Shown piece after piece: positions 15,833 through 25,254 of a DNA stretch of 64,000 nucleotides. Source of the stretch: Litoribacter ruber (GTDB taxonomy: Bacteria; Bacteroidota; Bacteroidia; Cytophagales; Cyclobacteriaceae); the NCBI RefSeq assembly GCF_018500185.1, contig NZ_JAHBGI010000002.1, forward strand, positions 124,001 through 188,000, in the 5' to 3' direction. Numbering within the stretch: the first letter of the stretch is position 1; the number at the start of each line of letters is the position of its first letter. The notes below the pieces were generated by a model. That model was not told the origin of the DNA. It saw nothing but the letters and a program-made list of their open reading frames with translations, and did no database searches. Made by a program: the position numbers and the translations under genes.

Positions 15833-17199
15833 CTTTTGATAAATTTAATTTCGTAGATACTTTGCAAGAAGGTCTCGATGCAATGGGTTTTGACAAACCT
15901 ACCCCAATACAACAAGAAGCCATACCGGCCATAATGGATGGCAAAGACTTAATCGCAACAGCTCAAACCGGTACCGGTAAAACAGCTGCATTTATTTTGC
16001 CCATCCTTCACAAAATTGCAAAAAGCGGTTCTTCCGACATTAATACGCTTATTTTAGCACCCACCAGAGAGTTGGCCATTCAGATTGACCAACAGATTCA
16101 GGGTTTTGCCTATTTTTTGGGAATCAGTTCTATCGCCGTGTATGGAGGAGGAGATGGCGTTGTGTGGGAACAGCAGAAAAGGGCGCTGGAAACCGGTGCT
16201 GAAATTGTGGTTGCTACCCCAGGTAGATTGATCGCCCTGCTTGCTAGTGGCAAAATCAAATTTAATAACTTGCAGCACCTCATCCTCGACGAGGCCGATA
16301 GGATGATGGATATGGGTTTTTCTGAAGACCTTTTGAAGATAGTCACCTATTTGCCCAAGAATAGACAAACGGTTCTCTTTTCAGCCACTATGCCTGCCAA
16401 GATCCGTCAGTTTTCCTCCAAAATCCTCACCGACCCTATTTCAATCAGTATTGCCTTGGGCAAGACAGCCAAGGGGATTACCCAAAGCGTTTATCACGTA
16501 CACGACAACCAAAAGGAGGGTTTGGTAAAACACATACTTTCACAAAAAGCTTATGAAGCGGTGATCATTTTTGCATCTACCAAAGATAAGGTCAAATCAC
16601 TTTACAAGGTCTTGAAAAAAGAATTTGAGGTTGAGGCTTTCCACTCGGATCTGGAACAGGTAGAAAGAGAGAAGATCATGTCTGCCTTTAAAAATCGAGC
16701 CATTAAGATTTTAATTGGTACGGATATTATTTCACGTGGTATCGATGTGGTAGGTATTGAATTGGTGATCAATTATGATACTCCTTCCGATCCTGAAGAC
16801 TATGTGCACCGCGTAGGTAGGACTGCTAGGGCTGATAGCCAAGGTGAGGCCATTACTTTTGTAAATCCAAAAGACAGGTATAAGTTCAACAATATTGAGA
16901 AATTGATAGGCCTTGAGCTCGAACAACAAGTGCTTCCAGAGCATCTGGGTGAGGCGCCAAAAGTTGATGATAGGTCAGAAGGTACCAGCCGCTCAAGTGG
17001 CAACAAAAAGAAAGGTGGTAACAAGAAGTTCTCTAAGCCGCGCAATAATCAAAGCAGGCCACCAAGAAAAGATGGAGAAAGTAAACCAAAGCCAAAAGCT
17101 GAAAACAATAGTTCAGAGGCCAAGGGTACTCCCAAAACTGTTTCCAGTCAACACTCAAAGTTCAGGACAAGAAAGAATGTGAATTCTGAGACCGAATAA
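15829..17199 (+). CDS. DEAD-box ATP-dependent RNA helicase (RhlE/CsdA-like) with TTG start
   Basis: A 456-residue helicase. It shows the Q motif (PTPIQQEAI), Walker A (AQTGTGKTA), PTREL, LDEADRMMDMGF, FSATMP and HRVGRTARA. A basic low-complexity tail from about residue 385 (KKKGGNKKFSKPRNN) would bind RNA. An in-frame stop (TAG at 15823-15825) lies 3 nt before the TTG, and the next ATG would delete the Q-motif region. Translation therefore starts at TTG 15829, or less likely ATT 15826; MTFDKFNF is the canonical start of the family. It probably unwinds rRNA or mRNA structure in ribosome assembly or cold adaptation. A strong terminator follows. Confidence 0.92.
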   Translation: MTFDKFNFVDTLQEGLDAMGFDKPTPIQQEAIPAIMDGKDLIATAQTGTGKTAAFILPILHKIAKSGSSDINTLILAPTRELAIQIDQQIQGFAYFLGISSIAVYGGGDGVVWEQQKRALETGAEIVVATPGRLIALLASGKIKFNNLQHLILDEADRMMDMGFSEDLLKIVTYLPKNRQTVLFSATMPAKIRQFSSKILTDPISISIALGKTAKGITQSVYHVHDNQKEGLVKHILSQKAYEAVIIFASTKDKVKSLYKVLKKEFEVEAFHSDLEQVEREKIMSAFKNRAIKILIGTDIISRGIDVVGIELVINYDTPSDPEDYVHRVGRTARADSQGEAITFVNPKDRYKFNNIEKLIGLELEQQVLPEHLGEAPKVDDRSEGTSRSSGNKKKGGNKKFSKPRNNQSRPPRKDGESKPKPKAENNSSEAKGTPKTVSSQHSKFRTRKNVNSETE

Positions 17200-17203
17200 T
17201 TAT

Positions 17204-17232
17204 AAGGGAAGTTAAACTTCCCTTATTTTTTT
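17204..17232 (+). terminator. Rho-independent terminator of the helicase gene
   Basis: AAGGGAAG and CTTCCCTT pair around TTAAA, followed by an AT-rich T-run to 17232. Confidence 0.85.
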
Positions 17233-17240
17233 GGCCTAAA

Positions 17241-18464
17241 TTAATTCAAACTTTCTAAAACTCTTTTGATAAATTCATTCATTTGGGAGTTTTCTAGCCA
17301 TCTGGCCACAACTACTAGATCATTTTCCCTATCTACATAAATCATGTTAACTCCTGCACCTAAATGGTAGAATGCCGTTTCGGGTGCATCAGGAAGCAAT
17401 TGTTTATCTGTATTCAAAAAGTAATTCATATACCCATAGGTGGGTTGGGCCGGTGTTGGGGTCAATGATTTTTCAATCCATTCTTTGGAAAGCACCTGTT
17501 CTCCATTCCAAGCCCCTTTATTCAGGGTTAAAAGTCCAAAACGTGCCTTGTCGAAAGCATTGATAAACATGCCACCTCCCCAATGGGATCCGCCGCTGAC
17601 TGCCTGAACGATATGGCCATCCAATATGACGAAGCTGTTTTCATACCCCGTCCAGCGCCAGGTGGGGCTAGCCCCAATTTTATCCATTAAATGGTCTTTT
17701 AATACCACAGGGAGGGCTTTTCTCCAAATATTCATACTTGCCAAAGCCAAAACATTTACTCTGGTGTCATTGTATTTGTAGACAGACCCGGGTTCATCTC
17801 TTTCTCGATCTAGCCAGTTTTCTGAATCTTTGGAAGGTCGGTCTGCCCAATCCGGTTTTCCCCATAAGGTACCTTCCCAATCGGAAGTCTGCCTCAGCAA
17901 GTGATCCCATGTGATTTTTTGGTTATGCTCTGTTTGAAAGAGCTCAAACACATCTTCTTCCTCCAAATGGTCAGCTTTGTTCCGTTGCAAATGAATCGGA
18001 GAATAAGGGATGATGGGGGCCATATAGGGGTGGACCAAATCATGCTCGCTTTCTATCAAACCTTGGTCAAAGGCCAAACCTACCGTTGCTGAAACCATAC
18101 TTTTGGCCACGCTAAAAGTCAAATCCACCCTTTCGGGCTGTCCCCATTCGGCAATGAGGTAACCGTTTTTGATGATCAGTCCACTGGCTTCACCTCGCTC
18201 TTTCATCGGTCCGATAGGGAACCCAAATGGCTCTCTGCCGAAAGCAGATTGGTAGTGTGCCATTTTAAGATTTTTATCAGCTTTACTGGCATGATCTTCT
18301 GCAAATTGGATAGCTTTTTGTAGTAGTTCCTTACTCATTCCGGCTTGCTCAGGAGTTTTTGTTTCCCACCGGTTTTTTTCTGGGAAATATTGCTGGGCTA
18401 TTAAAACGCCAGATAATCCATTAAACAAGAAAAAAGCTAGCAAGAAGGTGTTTATAGTTTTCAT
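17241..18464 (-). CDS. Secreted serine hydrolase, class C beta-lactamase / esterase fold
   Basis: A 407-residue protein with a signal peptide (cleavage near LIAQ). The nucleophile motif SVAK (S118xxK121) sits in LTFSVAKSMVSATVG, and the second motif is the YKYN tyrosine-asparagine of GSVYKYNDTRVN. The third motif is probably in the GGSHWGGGMF segment. Members hydrolyse D-amino peptides, esters or beta-lactams; the substrate is not predictable. It is monocistronic, convergent with the helicase and divergent from the flavin oxidoreductase. Confidence 0.85.
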   Translation of the reverse strand: MKTINTFLLAFFLFNGLSGVLIAQQYFPEKNRWETKTPEQAGMSKELLQKAIQFAEDHASKADKNLKMAHYQSAFGREPFGFPIGPMKERGEASGLIIKNGYLIAEWGQPERVDLTFSVAKSMVSATVGLAFDQGLIESEHDLVHPYMAPIIPYSPIHLQRNKADHLEEEDVFELFQTEHNQKITWDHLLRQTSDWEGTLWGKPDWADRPSKDSENWLDRERDEPGSVYKYNDTRVNVLALASMNIWRKALPVVLKDHLMDKIGASPTWRWTGYENSFVILDGHIVQAVSGGSHWGGGMFINAFDKARFGLLTLNKGAWNGEQVLSKEWIEKSLTPTPAQPTYGYMNYFLNTDKQLLPDAPETAFYHLGAGVNMIYVDRENDLVVVARWLENSQMNEFIKRVLESLN

Positions 18465-18567
18465 ACTTTGATTATTGGGGAAGAGGTGGTTTTACTTTAA
18501 GCCCAGCAAACGAGGGACTCAAACAATTTTTTAATAAGTCAGTAATATAAATAAATCAGAGAAAATA

Positions 18568-19860
18568 ATGAACGATAAAAAAGTTTACATCATAGGAGCG
18601 GGGATGGCCGGTCTTGTAGCTGCGTATGAGCTTGAGGCTGTTGGTTACCGCCCGGTTATTTTGGAGGCTTCTGATAGTGTGGGGGGGAGGATAAGGACGG
18701 ATTTGAAGGACGGGTACTTATTGGACCGTGGATTTCAAATCTTTTTGACGGGTTATCCGGAGGCAAAAAGATATTTGAATTATGCGGAGTTAAACCTCAA
18801 ATACTTTGACCCGGATATGATAATCCTGAGGACCGATGGGAGTCTGCACGTTACTGACCCTTTTTTAAACCCTGCTGGCATTTTTTCCATGGCTTTATCC
18901 AAAGTCGGAAACACGAAAGATAAAATTAAGCTTTTTACCCTTGCTGCAGGTCTGCTGAAAAAACCAGAAGAAGAGATATTTAAATCCAACGCGCTAACTA
19001 CGCGTGAATATTTCTTGGCTAGAGGCTTTTCCCCTGAAATTACGACTAACTTTTTGAATCCACTGTTTAGAGGGATCTATTTAGAAAATGATCTGAAAAC
19101 CCCCTCCAGCATGTTTGAATTTGTATTCAAAATGATGCATAAAGGTAAAGTAGCGATTCCGGAAGTGGGCATGCAAGAAATACCCAACCATCTATATGGA
19201 AAACTGAAAAATACTGCAGTAAGGTTTGATACCAAAGTTAAGGAGGTAGATGGCAATATAATCCGACTGGACGACGGAGAGGAAGTTATTGCTGATGAAA
19301 TAATCTGCACTACGCTTCCAACTTATCTCAAAGACTTTAAAAAAGAGGGTGCTTTTAGCTTTCATAAGGTCACCAATATATATTTCGCCATTTCCAGGTC
19401 ATTTTTGGCCCAGCCGGCCATTGGATTGGTGCCAGGGGAAAATTTCTTGATCAATAATCTAGTGTTCTTAACCGATGTGAGTCCTGCTTATTCCACCACA
19501 GGAAAAGCTTTGTTATCGGTAAGTATTGTTAATGATACCGATGGGATAGATAACCTCGAGGAAAGAGTTGCCAAAGAACTGCAGGTATTGAGCGGGATAA
19601 AATCGGAATACTTTGAGCACATTCATACTTATGAAATCAAGGAAGCACTCGCAGATATTCCCGAACTTAAGCATGACATCTTAGCGGTAGATTGCCGCTT
19701 GGGAGAAAATGTCCACCTAGCAGGAGATTATCTTTTAAATCCTTCCTTAAATGCGGCCATGCGCTCTGGCAGAAGGGCAGCGGAATCTGTCATTCTAAAG
19801 CATAATATGGAACAGGATGGCGGATTGAAGCCAGTAGTGGTAGAAACAGAAATAGGCTGA
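18568..19860 (+). CDS. FAD-dependent amine oxidase / phytoene desaturase-like oxidoreductase
   Basis: A 430-residue flavoprotein. The dinucleotide motif VYIIGAGMAGLVAAYEL (GxGxxG at about 10-15) is followed by a glutamate (ILEAS) and the GGRIRTD signature of the amine oxidase / protoporphyrinogen oxidase family. The C-terminal VHLAGDYLLNPSLNAAMRSG is the family's second FAD-contact motif. No signal peptide. The substrate is unknown; related Bacteroidota proteins are annotated as protoporphyrinogen oxidase-like or carotenoid desaturase-like. No carotenoid or haem genes are nearby to decide. Confidence 0.82.
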   Translation: MNDKKVYIIGAGMAGLVAAYELEAVGYRPVILEASDSVGGRIRTDLKDGYLLDRGFQIFLTGYPEAKRYLNYAELNLKYFDPDMIILRTDGSLHVTDPFLNPAGIFSMALSKVGNTKDKIKLFTLAAGLLKKPEEEIFKSNALTTREYFLARGFSPEITTNFLNPLFRGIYLENDLKTPSSMFEFVFKMMHKGKVAIPEVGMQEIPNHLYGKLKNTAVRFDTKVKEVDGNIIRLDDGEEVIADEIICTTLPTYLKDFKKEGAFSFHKVTNIYFAISRSFLAQPAIGLVPGENFLINNLVFLTDVSPAYSTTGKALLSVSIVNDTDGIDNLEERVAKELQVLSGIKSEYFEHIHTYEIKEALADIPELKHDILAVDCRLGENVHLAGDYLLNPSLNAAMRSGRRAAESVILKHNMEQDGGLKPVVVETEIG

Positions 19861-19950
19861 AAATAAATTGCCCCCGTCAATTATTGTAGTATCACTTTTG
19901 ATAGGGGAAAAGTTGAGGAATTCATGTTAGTTTTTAAGATATTTTAGATA

Positions 19951-20895
19951 ATGAAATCAGTAAAATTTGAGAATGGGGATGAGATGCCCATATTAGGCCT
20001 AGGAACTTGGAAAAGCAAACCGGGCGAGGTATATGATGCCGTGCTTCATGCCCTTAAATGCGGTTATAGGCATATCGACTGCGCGCCAATCTATCAAAAT
20101 GAAAAAGAAGTTGGAAAAGCCCTGCAAAAGGCTTTTAAAGATGGAATTGTAACTAGGGAGGAAATTTTTGTGACCTCCAAACTATGGAACAATGCCCATA
20201 AGAAAGATCAGGTGATCCCTGCATTGGAAAAAACTTTAAAGGACCTAAAGCTGGATTATTTGGACTTGTACCTGATTCACTGGCCTGTGGCCCAAAAAGA
20301 GGTTAACGTGAGCCAGCCAGCTGATTTCTTGTCGCCAAAAGAAGTTCCTTTACTTGAAACTTGGGAAGGAATGGAGGAAGCCTTTCATGAAGGATTAACT
20401 TTACATATTGGGGTTTCCAATTTTAACATCAAAAACCTAACGGAAATTTTGGACAACTGTGAGGTAATGCCGGAAATGAATCAGGTTGAACTTCACCCTT
20501 TGTTGCCGCAGAATGATTTGATTGAGTTTTGCCATGAAAATGGGGTTCAAGTAACTGCTTATTCACCGCTTGGAAGCACTGACCGAACCGCGGCCATGAA
20601 AAAGGATGATGAACCTAATTTGATGGAAAATGAAACGATCAAAAGCATAGCCAGAAAACATAATATTTCTCCAGCTCAGGTATTAATAGCATGGGCAATG
20701 GAAAGGGACACGGTGGTCATTCCAAAATCTGTGAATGAGGGTAGGATCAAGGAAAATTTTGAAAGCTTGAAGGTTGAATTAGATCAGGTAGACCTTGAAA
20801 AGATCGCAAAAATTAAAGGTCCTTATCGATTTGTAGATGGTACCTTCTGGACTATGGAAGGAAGTCCTTACAAATTAGAGGACTTGTGGGATTAA
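19951..20895 (+). CDS. Aldo/keto reductase
   Basis: A 314-residue NADPH-dependent reductase of the AKR superfamily with the full catalytic tetrad: D43 and Y48 (HIDCAPIYQN), K77 (VTSKLW) and H110 (LIHWP). Signatures LGLGTWKS, GVSNFNI and AYSPLGS and the C-terminal cofactor motif VIPKSVNEGRIKEN are present. It probably reduces aldehydes or ketones in the cytoplasm. It is preceded by 90 nt without a gene and followed by a clear terminator, so it is likely monocistronic. Confidence 0.93.
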   Translation: MKSVKFENGDEMPILGLGTWKSKPGEVYDAVLHALKCGYRHIDCAPIYQNEKEVGKALQKAFKDGIVTREEIFVTSKLWNNAHKKDQVIPALEKTLKDLKLDYLDLYLIHWPVAQKEVNVSQPADFLSPKEVPLLETWEGMEEAFHEGLTLHIGVSNFNIKNLTEILDNCEVMPEMNQVELHPLLPQNDLIEFCHENGVQVTAYSPLGSTDRTAAMKKDDEPNLMENETIKSIARKHNISPAQVLIAWAMERDTVVIPKSVNEGRIKENFESLKVELDQVDLEKIAKIKGPYRFVDGTFWTMEGSPYKLEDLWD

Positions 20896-20906
20896 CTAGT
20901 CTTTAG

Positions 20907-20930
20907 ACCGGAGGTTTCTCCGGTTTTTTT
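20907..20930 (+). terminator. Rho-independent terminator after the aldo/keto reductase
   Basis: ACCGGAG and CTCCGGT pair around GTTT, followed by seven T residues. Confidence 0.9.
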
Positions 20931-20985
20931 CTGCTGTTTTATGATTTTTGATTTCAGAACCAATCCAACTTTTTTATATTCAGCA

Positions 20986-21675
20986 ATGAATTACCAAATA
21001 CTTTCTGCAAAAGCTTTGATCTTTGTTTTCCTGATCAATTTTTCCTGTACTAGCAAAGCCACTTTTAGGACCTTTGATAAATATATAACCTTTGACGAGG
21101 AAAGGATTGAACTGAGTTTAAGATATTTGAATGAACGTCACGGCATTGATACTGAATCTATTGAGATTGAGCCTAAAATGGTGGTGCTTCACTGGACGGT
21201 GGTGCCCAGTATTGAGAAGACTTTTGATGTATTTGATCCTGCCATATTGCCTTCTGCAAGAGAGGGGCTGCAGGGAGCAAGTGCCCTGAATGTCTCCAGT
21301 CAATACCTAGTGGATAGGGACGGCACCATTTTCAAGCTAATGCCCGAAAACCATTTTGCCCGACACACCATTGGGCTAAACCATTGTGCTGTGGGAATCG
21401 AAAACATTGGGAGTGATGAAATGCCATTGACCAAAGCCCAAGAAAAAGCCAATGAACAAATAATCCGTTATTTAAAAAGTAAATATGCCATCACCCACGT
21501 AATAGGCCATCATGAATACCAGTTGTTCAAGGACCATCCTTATTGGAAGGAAACTGATCCCAATTATCTAACAGTCAAAACTGATCCCGGCGACAAGTTT
21601 ATGCGGGCAGTTAGAAAGAGGATTGCTGATTTGAATTTATTGGGTGTAGAAGAAGCAGGTGCCTCAAACAACTAA
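20986..21675 (+). CDS. N-acetylmuramoyl-L-alanine amidase (amidase_2), lipoprotein
   Basis: A 229-residue lipoprotein: signal LIFVFLINFSC places the lipidated cysteine at residue 21. The zinc amidase fold follows, with H69 (VVLHWT), the VIGHHEY histidine and the aspartate of VKTDPGDKF. The segment between the last two ligands is longer than in AmpD. It would cleave the lactyl-peptide bond of peptidoglycan or muropeptides in the periplasm, like AmiD. The ATG at 20986 was preferred to 20941 because the latter adds 15 residues before a good lipoprotein signal. Its 3-prime end overlaps the convergent radical SAM gene by 12 nt. Confidence 0.85.
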   Translation: MNYQILSAKALIFVFLINFSCTSKATFRTFDKYITFDEERIELSLRYLNERHGIDTESIEIEPKMVVLHWTVVPSIEKTFDVFDPAILPSAREGLQGASALNVSSQYLVDRDGTIFKLMPENHFARHTIGLNHCAVGIENIGSDEMPLTKAQEKANEQIIRYLKSKYAITHVIGHHEYQLFKDHPYWKETDPNYLTVKTDPGDKFMRAVRKRIADLNLLGVEEAGASNN

Positions 21676-23859
21676 TAAACCCATATGTCTCAATTCGCTC
21701 CATACATTGGAACTTTGCAGCTTACTCAATGAAGGGGATTGGCCTGATTCCAGCTTTTCATCGAATTCTGACCAAGGAATTGTTTTGTTCTCATGTAGGT
21801 TTTCGAAAAGCCAGATTAATAGGCTTTCAAACTCTTTCTTAAAACGGATCTGAAGGGTGGCCGTCTTATTTTCGATGGCTAAAATTCCCTTGTTAGAACC
21901 TGTTAGTTTGATTTCTGGTTGATTTCCAAGCCAGATGAGTTTGGAGTTGGAGCTAACTTTTTCCGTTGAATTTGAACTGATGGCATTAAATATAAAGTCA
22001 TTTGGAACGGTCGTTTCTGGTATTTCAAAATCAAACCATTCTTGTAAATCAAACTCAAAACACAGTCCGTGCATGTAATTGAATAGCGCTTTTTTCAGTC
22101 CATCGCTGTACCATTCATGCTCCGCACCAGTGGGGTCCTCATGGATCAAGTCATTGTCGGCAAACCCGCCAAAATCAGGACCGACCCTTGCCACACCGAA
22201 TTTCGAAGGATTAAGACCGATGGGGCTATGGGCTGTCATGGCAAATAAATGCCAGAAACCTGACTGCAAAACATTGTGCTCAAAAAGTTGTCTCACCATT
22301 TCAAGGCTGTCTATGGTTTCTTGGTCGTTTTGAGTCGGGAATCCATACATGAGATAGGCATGCACCATGATGCCTGATTCCGTAAAATTGTGCGCCACCT
22401 TGGCCACTTGTTCGACAGTTACACCTTTCTGCATCAGTTTTAGCAATCTGTCAGAGGCCACTTCCAAGCCCCCTGACACAGCAATGCATCCAGAAGCCTT
22501 GAGAAGTCTGCAAAGGTCAAGAGTAAATCGTTGCTCAAATCGAATATTGGTCCACCAGGTGATTTTTAAATTTCTTCGCAGTATCTCTATTGCCAATTCC
22601 CGCATCAAAGCAGGAGGAGCGGCTTCGTCAACAAAATGGAATCCCGTCTGACCGGTTTGATCTATCAATTCCTCTACTCTATCACAAATCAGCTGTGCGG
22701 TGACAGGTTCATAGTGTTGAATGTAATTCAACGACACATCGCAAAAGGAACATTTTTTCCAATAGCAGCCATGTGCCATCGTCAGTTTATTCCACCTTCC
22801 GTCTGACCACAGCCTGTGCATGGGATTCACAATTTCAATTACCGAAAGGTAGTCCTGCAGAGGCAAGCCTGTATAATCAGGAGTGCCTACTCTACTGAAT
22901 GGCACATCCAAATCCTTTCCTATTGAATAGCAAACTTTTCCGTTTTTCTGATAAAAGGTTCTTTTAAGACTTTCTATGGAAATTTCTTCCTTCAAAAACT
23001 GTAGGAGGTTTTCCAATGGCCTTTCCCCATCATCAAGGGTGATATAATCGACAAACTCAAATAATCTTACGTCCTTCAATGACCTTAATTCGGTGTTGGG
23101 ATAGCCGCCTCCCATGGTGACTGTAATGTGAGGGTAATTTTGCTTTAAATACTGCCCAGCCCGAAGTGCCCCGAAAAGATTCCCTGGGAATGGGACAGAA
23201 ATACAAACTGTTGTGATACCCTTTAATTTAGGTTCTAGCAATTCAAATATCAAACTGTCAATGAATGATGGCTGCTGCTGCAAGGCCTCATAGAGCGGAT
23301 CAAATGTACTTGCAGATCGGCCCAGTCTTTCTGCATACCTGCTAAACCCAAAGTTTGGATCCACAACTTCCTGAATAAAATCACTTAAGTCTTCCAGATA
23401 CAAAGTAGCCAAATGCCGGGCTTTGTCCTGGATCCCCATCGTCCCAAATGCCCAATCCAGTTCCTCCAACTGATGAAACCTGGATGCCTGGGGCAAAAAA
23501 TCCTCATCACAGATGTTGTAGGCCAAGGTGGGGTTTTTGAATTGTAGGAAGCTGATTACGGGAGCTATGGTATCAATGTAATCCTTTCTGATTTTATAGA
23601 TTCTGGCCGAATTGGCGCTCAAATCCTTGATTTTTAGGTCTGGGATTTGGGCAAATAATTCTTTTAGTCCTCTTCTCGAAAAAAGTCTCAGTATTACCTC
23701 AATACCCAGATCGGCTTGAGCTGAGTCGATATGTATGGTGTTCAAAAACCCCTTCAAATAAGCCGTAGCCGGATATGGGGTGTTTAGCTGGGTAAATGGA
23801 GGGGTGATTAGGAGGACTTTCTGCTGCACGATTCTATAATTTGATGCAAAGTTCGCCAA
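21664..23859 (-). CDS. B12-binding-type radical SAM protein
   Basis: A 731-residue protein. The N-terminal region (KVLLITPPFTQLNTPYPATAY, SVPFPGNLFGALRAGQYLK, TVTMGGGYPNTE) has the Rossmann-like layout of a cobalamin-binding domain. The radical SAM cluster motif is C365, C370, C373 in HGCYWKKCSFCDV, a CX4CX2C spacing seen in some COG1032-type proteins rather than the usual CX3CX2C. VSGGLEVASDRLLKLMQKG and VHAYLMYGFPTQ are typical barrel segments. The last 130 residues have no recognised domain. It lies 21 nt downstream of the Vms1-like gene and is probably co-transcribed. The reaction is unknown. Confidence 0.8.
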   Translation of the reverse strand: MANFASNYRIVQQKVLLITPPFTQLNTPYPATAYLKGFLNTIHIDSAQADLGIEVILRLFSRRGLKELFAQIPDLKIKDLSANSARIYKIRKDYIDTIAPVISFLQFKNPTLAYNICDEDFLPQASRFHQLEELDWAFGTMGIQDKARHLATLYLEDLSDFIQEVVDPNFGFSRYAERLGRSASTFDPLYEALQQQPSFIDSLIFELLEPKLKGITTVCISVPFPGNLFGALRAGQYLKQNYPHITVTMGGGYPNTELRSLKDVRLFEFVDYITLDDGERPLENLLQFLKEEISIESLKRTFYQKNGKVCYSIGKDLDVPFSRVGTPDYTGLPLQDYLSVIEIVNPMHRLWSDGRWNKLTMAHGCYWKKCSFCDVSLNYIQHYEPVTAQLICDRVEELIDQTGQTGFHFVDEAAPPALMRELAIEILRRNLKITWWTNIRFEQRFTLDLCRLLKASGCIAVSGGLEVASDRLLKLMQKGVTVEQVAKVAHNFTESGIMVHAYLMYGFPTQNDQETIDSLEMVRQLFEHNVLQSGFWHLFAMTAHSPIGLNPSKFGVARVGPDFGGFADNDLIHEDPTGAEHEWYSDGLKKALFNYMHGLCFEFDLQEWFDFEIPETTVPNDFIFNAISSNSTEKVSSNSKLIWLGNQPEIKLTGSNKGILAIENKTATLQIRFKKEFESLLIWLFENLHENKTIPWSEFDEKLESGQSPSLSKLQSSNVWSELRHMGLLVV

Positions 23860-23880
23860 GGTTTTGTCTTAAACCAAATA

Positions 23881-24591
23881 TTACCAGTTTTCATCCTCGG
23901 CATCTTCATTTTCAAGGGGCCCGTCTGGTAAATTAGGCAGTAATTCGTTTACGAGTTTCATGCCTTCTTTCCCAATTCTCAGTTCGCCCTTCTTAAGAAA
24001 GTCGCTTGTATTCATTAAAGTTTCATAGGTGGGGTTTTGTATATGCCGGGGCACGGTGATTATTCTTGGATCACTTTTATCAAATGGGGTAGGGGTCTTG
24101 CCATTGAAAAGGTATGGAATTAGCGTGGTGGAGCAGCTTAAAGCAATTTTATTGATGAAATATTGGGAAAAATATTCCTGTAGCCTTTCGTTTATTTCTT
24201 CAAAGAACTCCAAGGTTTCCGCTAACCTAATCCGAGAGCCGGCTCTGCTTTTGCCTTTGGTTTTGAGGTGCTTGATCTGGCTTTTACCCTGTTTTTTCCT
24301 GACCATATAGGACCTGAAAACCTTATGGTCAATATTCTCTCCATTTTCAAAATAGCCTACAGAGCCGATTCCTGACCTGATTAGTAGCACAACATAATTT
24401 TGAATGTCTGTAGTTTTAAGATTTCCACAATGGTCCAAATCTAATTGAATGGGGGGCCTAAACTTTAAAACCGTTTCGTTTTTATCAAAAAAGCTCCATT
24501 GAAGATCCTTAAACTCCTTTCCATGAGTAGTTTTTGGAATTCTTTCCAATAGTGAAATACTTTCTTGAACTGAAATTAATTTTTGTTCCAT
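23881..24591 (-). CDS. Bacterial Vms1-like release factor (bVLRF1-type), probable ribosome-rescue peptidyl-tRNA hydrolase
   Basis: A 236-residue soluble protein. Residues 89-122 (HKVFRSYMVRKKQGKSQ, a spacer, then KGKSRAGSRIR) match by eye the loop of the eukaryotic Vms1/ANKZF1 release-factor-like domain, which reads RYTVRxKQGxxQ, spacer, SAGxxLRRYNE. In Vms1 the glutamine of this loop is needed to release nascent chains from stalled 60S subunits; the equivalent here is Q105. The acidic C-terminus (ENEDAEDENW) is unusual. It is divergent from a HEAT-repeat gene and 21 nt upstream of a radical SAM gene. The assignment rests on the motif alone. Confidence 0.7.
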   Translation of the reverse strand: MEQKLISVQESISLLERIPKTTHGKEFKDLQWSFFDKNETVLKFRPPIQLDLDHCGNLKTTDIQNYVVLLIRSGIGSVGYFENGENIDHKVFRSYMVRKKQGKSQIKHLKTKGKSRAGSRIRLAETLEFFEEINERLQEYFSQYFINKIALSCSTTLIPYLFNGKTPTPFDKSDPRIITVPRHIQNPTYETLMNTSDFLKKGELRIGKEGMKLVNELLPNLPDGPLENEDAEDENW

Positions 24592-24623
24592 ACCAAGCTT
24601 TACGGCAATCGCATATTTAGGCT

Positions 24624-24631
24624 TATATTTG
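24624..24631 (+). promoter_or_regulatory. Putative -7 element (TATATTTG)
   Basis: A full TAnnTTTG match 23 nt before the ATG at 24655, inside the divergent promoter region shared with the Vms1-like gene. Confidence 0.5.
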
Positions 24632-24654
24632 TAAAAATAGTTCGGATTTACAGC

Positions 24655-25182
24655 ATGGAAAAAAATATTGAATATTTACTCGAAAAAATGTGCAATCCTC
24701 AGGAAGAGGAGGCTTATAAATATGCAGATGAATTGGCCGAAATAGGAGGGGAGGAAGTTCTTCAAAGGCTGATAACTCTCATAAAAAGCGAGGATAAGGA
24801 ATGTGCATTTTTGGCTGCCAGATCCCTTTCGAAGATAGAAAATAACCAAGAAGCCCTTGACCCCTTGCTGGAAGCGATTCACGAAAAGGATAACAAGAAT
24901 CAAAACGGTGCATTTGTACAGGCATTAGAGGGGTTTGACATCAGTTCAAAATTCGTAGATATCCTCAGAATTTATCTTTTTGGGAATTTCAAAGCTTCTA
25001 CGATTGCAAAATCTTATCTTGATTATACTGAATTTGATATTACACCTAGGGTCATCAAAAAAGCTGAAAAACACTGGAATCATTTTACCAATAACAGCAA
25101 ACAGGATGAGGCTTTTGAGTTAAAGAAAGCGGAAGTTGAGGAAATGCTTTCAGAAATGAAGAGCATGTTTGAGGAAGAATAG
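24655..25182 (+). CDS. Small cytoplasmic HEAT-repeat protein
   Basis: A 175-residue acidic helical protein. It has HEAT-like repeats (AYKYADELAEIGGEEVLQRL, then CAFLAARSLSKIENNQEALD) and a charged coiled C-terminus (ELKKAEVEEMLSEMKSMFEEE). No signal peptide or catalytic motif. The ATG at 24655 begins the first helix and follows the -7 element by 23 nt; 24 upstream codons lie within the promoter and are not coding. It is divergent from the Vms1-like gene, which may mean shared regulation. Probably a protein-interaction scaffold. Confidence 0.75.
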   Translation: MEKNIEYLLEKMCNPQEEEAYKYADELAEIGGEEVLQRLITLIKSEDKECAFLAARSLSKIENNQEALDPLLEAIHEKDNKNQNGAFVQALEGFDISSKFVDILRIYLFGNFKASTIAKSYLDYTEFDITPRVIKKAEKHWNHFTNNSKQDEAFELKKAEVEEMLSEMKSMFEEE

Positions 25183-25254
25183 GTTCCAGCTAGTTTTTGA
25201 GCGGAAAGATGAGTAGATTTAGTAAGTGAATTTTAACGCTAAACTTTAAAATTT

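Noticed and set aside
19871..19909. Possible hairpin after the flavin oxidoreductase
   Set aside because: Arms CCCC-TCAA and TTGA-GGGG are interrupted and no T-run follows, so a terminator call is not supported.
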